From NCBI GenBank assembly GCA_041861885.1, contig JBGVUE010000001.1, positions 2,716,001 to 2,780,000 of the forward strand: 64,000 nt of DNA. The letters run 5' to 3'. The notes under the pieces are model-generated. The model was given only the letters and a program-made list of their open reading frames with translations, was not told the DNA's origin and did not search any database. Below are positions 40,517-50,254 of the stretch, in pieces; the first letter of the stretch is position 1; each line of letters opens with the position of its first letter. The position numbers and the translations under genes are program-made. Origin of the DNA: Haloimpatiens sp. FM7315. Lineage in GTDB: Bacteria > Bacillota > Clostridia > Clostridiales > Clostridiaceae.

Positions 40517-41448
40517 CTTAAGTCCTCCCCATATAGTTCGATTATTTCTTTTAAATATGGAATTGATGGTTGAGCTCCCTCTCTTTGAACTGCTACGCTG
40601 GAAGCTTTATTTCCGAATTTCACTGCGCTTTTTATACTTTCAAAATCAAACTTATCTGCATCTAATTTACTTGAAAATCCCCCTATAAATGTATCTCCAG
40701 CAGCTGTAGTATCTAAAGCTTTAACCTTATAGGCTGGAACTAATTCTGCTTTATCAGAAGAAATCACCGCAGCACCTTTAGAACCAAGCGTTATTATTAC
40801 ATACTTAACTCCTTTTTCTAAAAACTTATCTGCAGCTTTTTTAGCGGATTCTAAGTCAAAAACTTTAACTTTAGTAAGTTCCTCAGCTTCCGTTTCATTT
40901 GGCACAACTAAATCACAATAAGTCAATAATTCCTCTGGAATTTTTTTAGCTGGTGCAGGATTTAATATTGTTATTTTATTTAAACTTTTAGCTCTTTTAA
41001 AAGCCTCTATTGTAGCTTCTACTGGTGTTTCAAACTGAGCTATTATTATTTCACTCTCTCTAATTTTCTTTTCACTTTCCATTATCTCATTAAGACTTAT
41101 ATGCATATTAGCAGCTGCTGCAACAATTATAGAATTGTTAGCTTCTTCATCCACAGTTATTATTGCAGTACCTGTAGGATTCTCTTCATCTTCAAATACA
41201 CAATCAACATCTATATTATCTTTAATTAAACTCTCCTTTAATGCTTGTCCCGTACTATCTTTTCCAATCTTTGCTATCATGTAAACTTCAGCACCTAGTC
41301 TTTTAGCTGCTACCGCTTGATTGGCTCCTTTACCTCCAGGTATATTTTGAAGGCTATTTGAAAATATAGTTTCTCCAACTTTAGGCATTTTATTTACTTT
41401 TAAAACTACATCCATATTCATGCTTCCAAGTACAGAAATCTTATTCAT
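40513..41448 (-). CDS. rbsK: Ribokinase
   Basis: PfkB-family kinase phosphorylating D-ribose at O5. Substrate motif GSMNMDVVL, the PfkB signature [16 protein letters not shown] and the catalytic anion hole DTTAAGDTF (Asp base) are present; 311 residues, intact. It is the first gene of the ribose operon, downstream of the palindromic operator. ATG 41448 has an AGGAGG site. Confidence 0.97.
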   Translation of the reverse strand: MNKISVLGSMNMDVVLKVNKMPKVGETIFSNSLQNIPGGKGANQAVAAKRLGAEVYMIAKIGKDSTGQALKESLIKDNIDVDCVFEDEENPTGTAIITVDEEANNSIIVAAAANMHISLNEIMESEKKIRESEIIIAQFETPVEATIEAFKRAKSLNKITILNPAPAKKIPEELLTYCDLVVPNETEAEELTKVKVFDLESAKKAADKFLEKGVKYVIITLGSKGAAVISSDKAELVPAYKVKALDTTAAGDTFIGGFSSKLDADKFDFESIKSAVKFGNKASSVAVQREGAQPSIPYLKEIIELYGEDLR

Positions 41449-41556
41449 ATGTTTTTCCTTCCTCCTATGTATAGATATATCCTACACATATAATTAATAA
41501 TGCTTTATTTTTAAAATTTTTATGCTATATTTTTTGTTTTTATGTTCTGTTTCGTC

Positions 41557-41585
41557 AGTTAATCGGTTTAGTAAACCGATTAACT
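41557..41585. promoter_or_regulatory. 29-bp perfect palindrome, likely RbsR operator
   Basis: The arm AGTTAATCGGTTTA (41557-41570) and its exact complement (41572-41585) flank a single central base. CG-containing arms in AT-rich DNA are typical for LacI-family sites. It begins two bases beyond the -10 box, so bound repressor would block initiation. Confidence 0.85.
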
Positions 41586-41587
41586 AA

Positions 41588-41616
41588 ATAATACACTATG
41601 AATATCTACTTGTCAA
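41588..41616 (-). promoter_or_regulatory. Sigma-A promoter of the rbs operon
   Basis: On the minus strand a perfect -35 TTGACA (41616-41611), 17-base spacer and -10 TATTAT (41593-41588) are followed by the operator. The leader to rbsK is about 130 bases. Confidence 0.85.
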
Positions 41617-41913
41617 TATTGTTATGTAAACATTTAAACAGTAATTTATTTCATGTTTTTTTACTAAATCTTTGTTATTTTTTATACAATCCTTGTTTTT
41701 AGCGGATTAGTCCTATACTATATGTCTAATGTGCTACTCTTTAAAAAACATTTACTCCTTAGCTTATAAATTTATTTTTTTAACAAATTAACATTTTTTG
41801 ATGTTTTTCTATATGCTATACTAGGATAGTAAATAAAAACATAATTTAAAATTAAATATTTTTGAATATTTTTACATTACTTTTTTAAAAGGTAATGTTA
41901 AGGAGGCTATATT

Positions 41914-42657
41914 ATGTCTTTTACTAAAGTTCAAGCTCACAGAGGAGCTTCTGGTTATGCTCCCGAGAACACCATAGCTGCTTTTAAAAAAGCTATAGAA
42001 ATGGGGGCAGACGGCATCGAATTAGATGTGCATTTATCTAAAGATAATGAGCTAATAGTAATGCATGACGAGATGATTAATAGAACTACTAACGAAAAAG
42101 GTCTTATAAAAGACTTTACTTTAGCAGAATTAAAAAAACTAGATGCAGGTTCTTGGTTTGGAGTTAAATTTAAAAACGAAAGAATTCCTACATTAGAAGA
42201 AGTCTTAATTTTAGTGAAAACAACACCACTATTTTTAAATATAGAAATAAAAGCAGGCTACAGAATGTATAAAGGTATTGAGGAAAAGGTGTTAGCTCTT
42301 TTGGAAAAACACAATATGATAAATCGCTCAATAATATCTTCTTTCGATCATTACTCTTTAGTTAAAATTAAACAATTAAACCCCAAAATCAAAACCGGTA
42401 TGCTTTACTCAGCCTCTTTATTTGAACCTTGGCAGTATGCAAAATCAATAAAATCAGATGCTCTTCACCCTTACTATATAACTCTTAATAAAGACTTTAT
42501 ATTAAATGCCTATATTAACGGTCTTGCAATAAATACTTATACAGTAAATGATGAAGATGTAATGACTAAACTTTCTAGGGGTAGAGTATCAGGAATAATA
42601 ACTAACTATCCTGATAAAGCAAAAAATAGTTTCTTCAATTCAAGGAAATTAAGATAG
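41914..42657 (+). CDS. Glycerophosphodiester phosphodiesterase
   Basis: Hydrolyses glycerophosphodiesters to glycerol 3-phosphate and an alcohol. The GDPD motifs AHRGASGYAPENT and GIELDVHLSKD...VMHD carry the catalytic His pair and metal ligands, and EIKAG follows. At 247 residues with no signal peptide it resembles cytosolic UgpQ-type enzymes. ATG 41914 follows AAGGAGG with good spacing. It is monocistronic with a strong terminator. Confidence 0.95.
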   Translation: MSFTKVQAHRGASGYAPENTIAAFKKAIEMGADGIELDVHLSKDNELIVMHDEMINRTTNEKGLIKDFTLAELKKLDAGSWFGVKFKNERIPTLEEVLILVKTTPLFLNIEIKAGYRMYKGIEEKVLALLEKHNMINRSIISSFDHYSLVKIKQLNPKIKTGMLYSASLFEPWQYAKSIKSDALHPYYITLNKDFILNAYINGLAINTYTVNDEDVMTKLSRGRVSGIITNYPDKAKNSFFNSRKLR

Positions 42658-42673
42658 CCTATAAAGAAAATAA

Positions 42674-42716
42674 GGGGCGTTGCATTAGCATGAAGATTAT
42701 GCTAATGCAACGCCCC
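42674..42716. terminator. Strong bidirectional terminator
   Basis: A perfect 18-bp GC-rich stem (42674-42691 with 42699-42716, loop 7) lies between the convergent phosphodiesterase and hydF genes. A/T tracts are on both sides. Confidence 0.85.
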
Positions 42717-42738
42717 TTCAATTTTTTATTATGATAAA

Positions 42739-43929
42739 TTATTTATTAAAAATTTCTAAACTTCTATCCAATATCCCTGTTAAATATGCAATTACAACTC
42801 CGTAATTTGTTATACTAACCCCTTTTTGGTTGCAGATATTAATTCTATTTAGCATGACTTTTCTTGTAAGCATACAAGAACCACAATGTATTACTAAGTC
42901 GTATTTCTCTATATCCTCTTTAAAATCGTATCCAGCTTTAAACTCAAAGTTTAATTTCTTTCCAACATGACTTTCTAACATTTTAGGAATTTTAACCCTA
43001 CCTATATCTTCATGAGAAGTGTTATGAGTACAACTTTCACATATGAGTATTCTGGAGTTTTCCTTAAGACTTTCTATTTTTTCTACCCCTTTAACAAAGG
43101 TATTTAAATCACCTTTATGCCTAGCAAATAGTATTGAAAAGCTTGTAAGGCTTATGTTTTTAGGAACAATTTTATTAACTTTTTTAAAGGCCTGAGAATC
43201 TGTGATAACTAAATCCACATCTTTAATATCTAAAAGGGCAGTCTTAAGCTCTAAATCCCTTACAACATAACTCTTTATGCCGTGATCTAGGGCGTCTCTT
43301 ATACACTGAACCTGAGGAAGAATTATCCTTCCCTTAGGAGCTTCCGAATCTACAGGAACTACCAAAACTACTTTACTATTATAAGGAAGTAAATCCCCAA
43401 TAATAGAGGGTTCTTCTTCATCCTCTTTAACCCTTTTAATAATTTCTTCTTTAAGTTCTAAAATGTTTTCTTCCTTGTATGCAGAAACAAAAATAGCCTT
43501 TGGATATTTCTTTTTTACATCTTTAATCTTATCCTCTCCTACAGTATCAATTTTATTTATTACTGTTATATAAGGAATATTGTATTTTTTAAAACTTTCT
43601 ATAGTTTCTTTTTCTAAATTTTCATCTGAATCCTTTATATCCATAACATATATAGCAAAATCCGTTCTTTTAAGTATTTCAAGGGTTCTTCCTTCCCTAA
43701 TTTCACCAAGTTTACTAGTATCTTTAAGACCTGCAGTATCTATAAAAAGTACAGGGCCTAAGGGAATAAGTTCCATAGCCTTATTTACAGGATCTGTAGT
43801 TGTGCCCTTTATTTCTGATACCAAAGAAACATCCTGACCTATGATTGCATTTAGTAAGGATGACTTTCCTGCATTAGTTTTTCCGTATATAGCTATATGC
43901 TTTCTATTTGAATTTGGTGTTTCATTCAT
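42739..43929 (-). CDS. hydF: [FeFe]-hydrogenase maturation GTPase
   Basis: Scaffold protein on which the H-cluster diiron subsite is assembled. The N-terminal Ras-like GTPase has Walker A GKTNAGKSS, switch KGTTTDP, DTAGL and NKID. A dimerisation domain follows. The C-terminal cluster-binding domain has CTHN and HCGSC (Cys-x-His ... His-Cys-x2-Cys) for the [4Fe-4S] cluster. Length 396 is typical and the gene is intact. It lies 25 bases downstream of hydE. hydG is not in the window. Confidence 0.97.
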   Translation of the reverse strand: MNETPNSNRKHIAIYGKTNAGKSSLLNAIIGQDVSLVSEIKGTTTDPVNKAMELIPLGPVLFIDTAGLKDTSKLGEIREGRTLEILKRTDFAIYVMDIKDSDENLEKETIESFKKYNIPYITVINKIDTVGEDKIKDVKKKYPKAIFVSAYKEENILELKEEIIKRVKEDEEEPSIIGDLLPYNSKVVLVVPVDSEAPKGRIILPQVQCIRDALDHGIKSYVVRDLELKTALLDIKDVDLVITDSQAFKKVNKIVPKNISLTSFSILFARHKGDLNTFVKGVEKIESLKENSRILICESCTHNTSHEDIGRVKIPKMLESHVGKKLNFEFKAGYDFKEDIEKYDLVIHCGSCMLTRKVMLNRINICNQKGVSITNYGVVIAYLTGILDRSLEIFNK

Positions 43930-43954
43930 AACTATAGTCCTCCTATGTAAAAAT

Positions 43955-45000
43955 TTATTTTCTTGTCCAATCTACATTATCTCCTCGTGACATATCTAAA
44001 GAAAATCCAGCCCTTGTAATTCTCTCTTCTATACAGTTTCTACATTCAGCTGCCTCATCACCTGTGCATATTTTTCCATTATATAAGGAATATTTTTTTC
44101 TCACATTAGTTGGAGATAAATTAGGCATCACAACATTGGCCCCAGCAATAAGACCTTCTTCTCTTCCAAAAGGACTTATGGTTCCAAGGGCAGTAGTTGC
44201 CGGAAGTAAAACTTTAGGCAAAAGCAGTCTTATTATAGATAGCATTACTGTAGTTGTTTCTACAGTTCCCCTTTTTCCATACATAAAGGGGTATCCTTAT
44301 GAGGAATAAAAGGACCTATCCCAACCATATGAGGGGATAACTTTTTTAGAAACATTAAATCTTTTACAAAATCCTCATTAGTTTGCCCTGGAAGCCCCAC
44401 CATAAATCCAGCCCCTACTTGATAACCTATTTCTTTTAAGTTATAAAGGCACTGTATCCTATTTTCAAAACTTGCTTTAGGATGTAGTTTTTCATATAAA
44501 TCTTTATTGGCAGTTTCATGTCTTAAAAGATATCTATCTGCCCCAGCTTTATAATATTTTTCATAAGATTCATAAGATTTTTCACCTATAGAAAGAGTTA
44601 CAGCACTTTCTGGATAATTATTCTTTATGCTTTTTACTATTTGAGTTATTCTTTCATCATCATAATACTCATCTTCTCCGCCCTGAAGAACAAATGTCCT
44701 ATATCCAAGTTTATTACCTACTTTGCAGCAATCTAAAATATCCTCTAAGGATAATCTATACCTATCTGCCTTTTTATTCCCTGCTCTTATACCGCAATAC
44801 CTACAATTTCTTTTGCAGTAATTGGTAAACTCAATAAGTCCTCTCATAAAAACTCTGTTTCCATAAACCTTAATACTTGTTTCCTGGGCTTTCCTCTTAA
44901 GGTAAGCTTTTAAATCCTCATTCATATTATTTATAAGAGTTATTAGTTCATTTCCCGTTAAATAATTTTCTTTATAAAGCTTATCTATTAGTTTTTTCAT
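43955..45000 (-). pseudogene. hydE: [FeFe]-hydrogenase maturation radical SAM protein HydE, one frameshift
   Basis: Radical SAM enzyme for the dithiomethylamine part of the H-cluster. The motif NYCKRNCRYC (Cys-x3-Cys-x2-Cys) is near residue 65, followed by FVLQGGED and VGAGFMVGLPGQT. The frame breaks at about 44276 in a G-run: PLCMEKGGTVETT is restored by one G. The C-terminal part, with NLSPTNVRKKYSLYNGKICTGDEA split across 43955-44284, fits the family's second cluster region. Restored length is about 348 residues. The loss in a G-run is relevant to the hypE-hypD junction. Confidence 0.93.
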
Positions 45001-45074
45001 AACTTTGCCTCCAACTTAAAGCACTTTTATGTATATGTTTCTAATACTAAATTTGTAATCATTTACTTAATTTA

Positions 45075-45102
45075 AATAAAAAAACTTTCCAAAAAGGAAA
45101 GT
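45075..45102 (-). terminator. Leader terminator upstream of hydE
   Basis: On the minus strand ACTTTCC-TTTTT-GGAAAGT is followed by seven T, about 75 bases before the hydE start. A transcript starting further upstream would meet it first, so it may act as an attenuator. The rest of 45103-45450 is AT-rich and shows only an isolated GGAAGGAG site with a very short frame. Confidence 0.55.
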
Positions 45103-45450
45103 AAATCTGCTTTAAAAATTTAAAGTATTCAGCTTCAACTCCTTCCTTTCAGATTAGATTTCTCTTTTCTGTTAGGTAGTTTATAAAATTATATGTGAAA
45201 TATATCAAATATAAAAAGATTTCTCTCAATGTATTTGAAATATCTCAATATTATATTATTACTAAATACTTAAGTTGTCAAAATAAAATTTGAAAATTCT
45301 GCAATATTATATTTCAATATGTTTTTAAAAATTTTTAATTCTAACTATTGTTTTTCTAATTTCTTATTTATATATAATTAAGAAGCTATTTTTGTATTAT
45401 AATTTTTTTGATATAATAAATTAGATTTAATCATTAAGGGAGGTAAGATT

Positions 45451-46366
45451 TTGAAAAATTCAAAAGAAAATATATTAACAAATAGCTATGTAATAATGTT
45501 ACTAGCTTTAATTGCTTGTTTTTTATGGGGTAGTGCCTTTCCTTCAATTAAAATAGGGTACAAGCTCTTTGAAATAAACAAAACTAACACCTATGGCAAA
45601 ATTTTATTTGCTGGTTACAGATTTTTGTTATCTTCTATGCTAATTCTTATATTTTGCACTATATCTAAATTATCTATAAAAATTAAAAAAGAAGCTTTCT
45701 TTAAATTAATACTTCTAGGTGTTATTCAAACTTTTTTACAATATATATTCTTTTATATAGGTTTATCTAATACTTCTGGAGTTAAAGGAGCTATAATTTC
45801 TTCTTCAAATACCTTCTTCAGCGTGCTTTTACCTCACTTTTTTATAGAGAAGATAAAATCACCTATAAAAGACTTATTGGTGTAATTTTAGGGTTTATAG
45901 GAGTTGTTATTGTAAATCTTAAGGCCGGGTCCTTTGATGGAGGTTTTAAATTCACTGGAGAAGGCTTTATTATCCTTTCAAGTCTTGCAGGAGCTTTTGC
46001 AGGAATTTACACAAAAAACTTGCAAAGGATATATCTCCCTTTGCAGTATCAGGTTATCAGCTATTTACAGGTTCTATAGCTTTAATACTAGTAGGAACAT
46101 TAGGAGCTTCACAAAATATAACTTTTACAACTAAAGGAAGTATTTTACTACTATACATGGCCTTTATATCTGCTGCAGCATTTTCTATATGGGCAGTTCT
46201 TTTAAAATACAATGGAGTTGGCAAAGTTTCAATTTATAAGTTTTCCATACCAATTATAGGTTCTTTCTTATCCTTCTTTTTATTAAATGAAAGTTTCAAA
46301 AGTTCTAACGTTATTTTTGCAATAATATTAGTTTCTTTAGGAATTTATTTAATAAATAAAAAATAA
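45451..46366 (+). pseudogene. EamA/DMT-family permease, two frameshifts
   Basis: Ten-helix drug/metabolite transporter with two EamA repeats. The N-terminal signature ACFLWGSAFPSIKIGY and FYIGLSNTSGVKGAII are in the first frame. One T near 45842 gives HFFYREDKITYKRLIGVILGF, and one A near 46017 gives KKLAKDISPFAVSGYQLF. The C-terminal repeat ends SLGIYLINKK. Restored length is about 305 residues. The start is TTG 45451 after GGGAGGTAAGATT. Substrate unknown. Confidence 0.85.
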
Positions 46367-46385
46367 AACACTTTATTTCACATAA

Positions 46386-46420
46386 TAAGGCCTATAAAAG
46401 CAAAGCTTTTACAGGCCTTA
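46386..46420. terminator. Bidirectional terminator
   Basis: TAAGGCCT ... AGGCCTTA outer stem with inner TAAAAG/CTTTTA, followed by TTTTTT. It lies between convergent genes. Confidence 0.75.
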
Positions 46421-46429
46421 TTTTTTAAA

Positions 46430-47985
46430 TTAGCAATTACTTTTCAAAGATAATTCTTCCATATTCCATTCTCCAGTTACAAAGTCTTCATAAAACTCTT
46501 TCTCATGGCAAACAAGAAGAATTGTACCATTAAACTTCATTAAAGCCTCCTTTAATACTTCTTTTGCATTAACATCTAAATGATTTGTGGGTTCATCTAA
46601 AATAAGCCAATTACTTTCTTTCATCATTAAGCTGCAAAGCCTAACTTTAGCCTTCTCCCCACCACTTAGGCTTTTCATACTTTGAAGTATATGCTCTCTT
46701 TTAAGCCCACACTTTCCAAGAGCTTCTCTAATTTCACCTTGAGTTTTTTTAGGATACTCTTCCCAAATCTCTTCAATAGGAGTATTATCTCTTCCCTTTA
46801 CTTCCTGCTCAAAATAAGCTGGATATAAATAAACGCCAAAATCAATTTTACCCCCAAGGGGATCTATAACGCCCATAATCGTTTTTAATAAAGTAGATTT
46901 TCCTATGCCGTTACAACCAGTAATTGCAATCTTTTCTCCTCTTGAAAGTTTTAAGTTTATATTATTAATTATAGGATATTTATATCCTATATTAATATTT
47001 TGGCACTTAAATATAAGCTTTCCTGGGTTTCTCGCCTCTAAAAATGAAAAATAAGGCTTTGGTGGATTTTTAGGCTTTTCAATTCTCTCAATTTTATCTA
47101 ATTTTTTTGCCTGCTTAATGCCATTTTACTAGTAGAGGATCTAACTTTGTTTTTTCTAATATAATCCTCTAAAGACTTTATTTCCTCTTGCTGCTTTTTA
47201 AACTCTTGCAAACATCTTTTAGTTTCATCCTCACTAAGCTTTAAAAATTTATTATAATTTCCTTTGTAGCGCTTTAAAGATGTAAACTGTAAATGATATA
47301 TTACATTAGTTATTTTATTTAAAAATTCAGTATCATGGGATATTACAATAAAACTCTTAGGATAACTTTCGAGAAACTCAGAAAGCCACTTAACATGCTC
47401 TTTATCTAAATAATTAGTGGGTTCATCTAAAAGTAAAACATCGTAATCCGTAAGAAGAAGCCTTGCAAGTTTTACTTTAGTTCTTTGTCCTCCACTTAAT
47501 TTATCCACAGGAGTTTCTAGGCCTAAGTGGATTAATCCAAGACCATTTGCTACTTTTTCTACAATACTATCAATTCTATAAAATTCACTATCACATAAAA
47601 TATCTTGAATTCTTGAAAACTCCCTTAAAAGCTTCTCCTGATTTTCTCCATTATTTCTAGAAAGCTTATCTCCTATTTCAAGCATATTTTTTTCTAATAA
47701 GTATAGCCTACTAAAAGCTTCCTTCAAAACTTCCCTAATGCTTTTACCCTCCTGAAGCTCTGAATACTGATCTAAATATCCAATTTTAATTGATTTAGGT
47801 TTTAAAATTCTACCTGAATCAGCTATAGTATTACCTATTATAATATTTAAAAGAGTACTTTTTCCAGCACCATTAACTCCAACTAAACCAACATGTTCAC
47901 CTTTTAATAAATCAAAAGATACATCTTTAAACAAAGTTTTATCTCCAAACCCAAAATTCAAATTTTCTATACTTAATATACTCAT
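46430..47985 (-). pseudogene. ABC-F family ATPase, one frameshift
   Basis: Soluble ribosome-associated ATPase with two ABC domains and no membrane part. Domain 1 has Walker A GVNGAGKST, signature LSGGQRTKVKLA and Walker B LLLDEPTNYLD. After the helical linker (TKRCLQEFKKQQEEIKSLEDYI), domain 2 has GCNGIGKST, LSGGEKAKVRL and LILDEPTNHLD. An A-run near 47108 (SRQKK) lost one base; one A rejoins the halves to about 518 residues. ABC-F proteins either tune translation or protect ribosomes from antibiotics. The long leader with terminators upstream hints at the second, inducible kind, but the subfamily cannot be settled here. Confidence 0.9.
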
Positions 47986-48084
47986 ATTTATCTCTCCTAA
48001 CTAAATAACTTAACTACTATTAAGTGTTTTATTTTTTACTAAAATCTTTATAAAAGTTAAAAATTGTTATAAATGCATAGCAAA

Positions 48085-48119
48085 AAGGGAAAGAGGACAT
48101 TAAAATTCCTCTTTCCCTT
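48085..48119 (-). terminator. Leader terminator before the ABC-F gene
   Basis: On the minus strand AAGGGAAAGAGGA pairs perfectly with TCCTCTTTCCCTT (loop 9) followed by TTTTT, about 100 bases before the ABC-F start codon. Such a terminator in the leader is a hallmark of attenuation. Confidence 0.7.
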
Positions 48120-48170
48120 AAATAAAATAATATAGGTCTAAAAACCTTATTTTATATAAATTAAGGCAAC

Positions 48171-48305
48171 AAAAAAGAGTCTTAACATGTCACTGTGAAA
48201 CTTCATTAACCAATTTTACTTAAAAATGGGTAGACTTCCCCCTTATTTAAGATAAACGGTTTTTGGAAATTTCACATTTACACATCTTAGACTCTCAGCT
48301 CCCTT
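48171..48305 (-). ncRNA. Candidate structured RNA (leader or small RNA)
   Basis: On the minus strand GAGTCT (48294-48289) pairs with AGACTC (48182-48177). Adjacent irregular pairing (GATGTG and GTGAAAT with GTTTCAC and ACAT) forms a long interrupted hairpin of about 118 bases. TTTTTT follows at 48176-48171. A GGGGGAAGTCTACCC mini-hairpin sits inside. It lies upstream of the ABC-F leader terminator. I could not match it to a known riboswitch or small RNA. Confidence 0.4.
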
Positions 48306-48434
48306 AAAATAACATTAATAACAATTTAACAGTTTCATTCTACAGTATATGTTTATTTATGTCAATATGCTTTTAATTTACAAAAACTTCTTTTTATGTT
48401 TAAACATAAAACAGAATTTTACATTAATAAATCC

Positions 48435-49118
48435 TTACTTTTTATTTTCAAACCTATAATGTCCTGTAATAGGTGCTTTTTTGGAATAGCTAATTAAAGC
48501 ATCCTCTTCCCTATTTATCTGACCAGCGTTATGAAGTATATAGGCTACACCCTTTTTATTCCTCTTATCCGAAACTATAGCTATATGAGTGTAGTTTTCA
48601 CCAAATACCACAATATCCCCGGGCTGCCACTTATCTATGTCCTTTGGATCTAAACTACAAGTAACTGCATTATTTTCAAAATATACTTTTAAATTTGGCA
48701 CTCTCCTAAAATCTATATTTTTATCAGGTTTCCCATTTACTCTTGGATACCTAGCTAGATTGTTTTTAATATCTTCATCTACCATATCTTTAAGGCAGTA
48801 CCCAGCATTTTTAAAGGCACGCCAAACTAAATCTGTGCAAACCCCTTCATTTTCAGGTGGATACCCTCCTATATAATAGGCACTTTTGTACTTTGGCTTA
48901 TTTAAAGCATCTTTTCTAGCCCCTAACATAATATCAGTATAGTCATCTATACCATTTTTGTTATAATCTTTAGAGCTTTTAATGGTCTTTATGCCAAATT
49001 TTTCAGCTGTATACTTTTTCTTTGGAATAAGATTGTAATAATTAAGCATGGATACTGCTGCTATAATACAAGCTATAATTATCAAAGAAATCAATAAACC
49101 TCTTTTTCTATTTTTCAT
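48435..49118 (-). CDS. DUF1287 family protein, membrane-anchored
   Basis: A 227-residue protein with one N-terminal membrane segment (LLISLIIIACIIAAVSML), placing the rest outside the cell. The domain has GVCTDLVWRAFKNAGY (conserved Cys), a RRVPNLKVYFE strand, WQPGDIVVFGENYTHIAIVSD and a late HNAG. This Cys...His arrangement suggests an NlpC/P60- or CHAP-like cysteine hydrolase fold. DUF1287 itself has no assigned activity, so peptidoglycan hydrolysis is an inference. Intact and monocistronic. Confidence 0.88.
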   Translation of the reverse strand: MKNRKRGLLISLIIIACIIAAVSMLNYYNLIPKKKYTAEKFGIKTIKSSKDYNKNGIDDYTDIMLGARKDALNKPKYKSAYYIGGYPPENEGVCTDLVWRAFKNAGYCLKDMVDEDIKNNLARYPRVNGKPDKNIDFRRVPNLKVYFENNAVTCSLDPKDIDKWQPGDIVVFGENYTHIAIVSDKRNKKGVAYILHNAGQINREEDALISYSKKAPITGHYRFENKK

Positions 49119-49273
49119 GTTATTACTCCTATTTCACTTATTTTAATATGTATAATTTAAACCTATTTCAAAAAATTTAAATTTATACTACTGTTATTTC
49201 ACTAAAGTAAAGGGTAACATTACTTATTAATTAACATTATAATATAGTATTATCAATATATTGGAGGCACAAT

Positions 49274-49856
49274 ATGAGTAAAAAAGCAAAAATAAATGTG
49301 ATACTCATCCCTATGACAACAGTACCGTACCTCCTTGTTCTGCCTATTTAAAAAACTTAGATCCTATAATAAAAGATGGTAAAATAATATTTAGAAATTA
49401 CAATAGCATTTTTTATTTTATAAGTACAAACCCAGCTGAAACAATACCCTCTTCTTTAAAAGGAGTTCCATATATATCTACAAATATTCAAATAAGTTTA
49501 AACACTTTTTTAATTGGTATTTATATAAGCCAGCTTCAATGTAACAAAATACAATATAAGAAGGATCATATACTTCATGAAAATAAATCCGTTAATAAAT
49601 TTCTCCATGATATTTTAACTAAAAATCCAAAAGTTAATTCAGATTTTTCACCTTCACTTACTTTTACACTATCCAATGGCAATGCCATTTTATCTGCCTA
49701 CACAAACAGCATAAACATAACCACATTAAACTATTATATTCTTTTTATACTTACTAGACTTGATGAGGACCCAGTTTTATTTTTGCAAATAATTCATTTG
49801 TAACTCCAGATATAATAAATCTCTATCTAGCTTCTATTAATCTTACCTTTTGCTAA
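49274..49856 (+). pseudogene. Unrecognised protein, two frameshifts
   Basis: ATG 49274 has an ideal GGAGGCACAAT ribosome site and opens MSKKAK. As read it stops early. With one A near 49287 the frame stays open for about 170 codons (KCDTHPYDNSTVPPCSAYL ... LDEDPVLF). A T-run near 49785 then needs one T to reach TAA 49854-49856 (ending IINLYLASINLTFC). Total is about 194 residues. It is rich in Asn, Ser and Thr, with a CxxH-like Cys start and no membrane segment. I do not recognise it. The end overlaps the convergent arsR stop by 14 bases. Confidence 0.5.
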
Positions 49857-50190
49857 GGCGCCACAAAAGAAATATCTTTAATTTTCTTTTGTGGCTTACT
49901 TTTGCATCCTCTAAAAGCTCTGTAATGTATTTTTCTATATTAAGGACAATGTCTTTAATATCCTCATTATACAGGCTATAGTGAGTCTCAAGACCTATTT
50001 TTTCATTTTTTAATATTCCTGCATCCTTAAGAATTCTCAAATGCTGAGATAGATTTGCCTGACTAAACTCAAATTCTTCATTTAATTTACATACACATTT
50101 AGGGCCTTTATATAGAAATTTTATAATTTTATATCTTACTGGATGAGCCATCGCTTTAAGTAAGTTTATAGTTAAATCTTCAAAATTCAT
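49843..50190 (-). CDS. arsR: ArsR/SmtB-family repressor
   Basis: Metal-sensing winged-helix repressor. The HTH (FSQANLSQHLRILKDAGIL) is preceded by CVCKL, the Cys-x-Cys arsenic/metal site at the start of the DNA-binding helix region. ATG 50190 follows AAAAAGGAGAG; the frame continues upstream without a site. It sits behind the ArsP-like permease in one operon, so it likely controls that. The C-terminal residues run into the terminator hairpin, so a small frameshift near the end is possible. Confidence 0.9.
   Translation of the reverse strand: MNFEDLTINLLKAMAHPVRYKIIKFLYKGPKCVCKLNEEFEFSQANLSQHLRILKDAGILKNEKIGLETHYSLYNEDIKDIVLNIEKYITELLEDAKVSHKRKLKIFLLWRLSKR
49860..49895. terminator. Terminator at the arsR end
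   Basis: GCCACAAAAGAAA (49860-49872) pairs with TTTCTTTTGTGGC (49883-49895), overlapping the arsR 3' end and just past the convergent gene. Confidence 0.65.
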
Positions 50191-50254
50191 GGAAAACTCT
50201 CCTTTTTGGGTACAACTGACCCTCAATTTTATATGTCCTAAATTCAATCTTTCA

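Noticed and set aside
48285..48305. CTGAGA near a GGGAG on the minus strand, reminiscent of a TPP riboswitch
   Set aside because: The other conserved TPP parts (CCTGAT and the GGGA end) are absent, and the downstream gene is an ABC-F ATPase, not thiamine-related.
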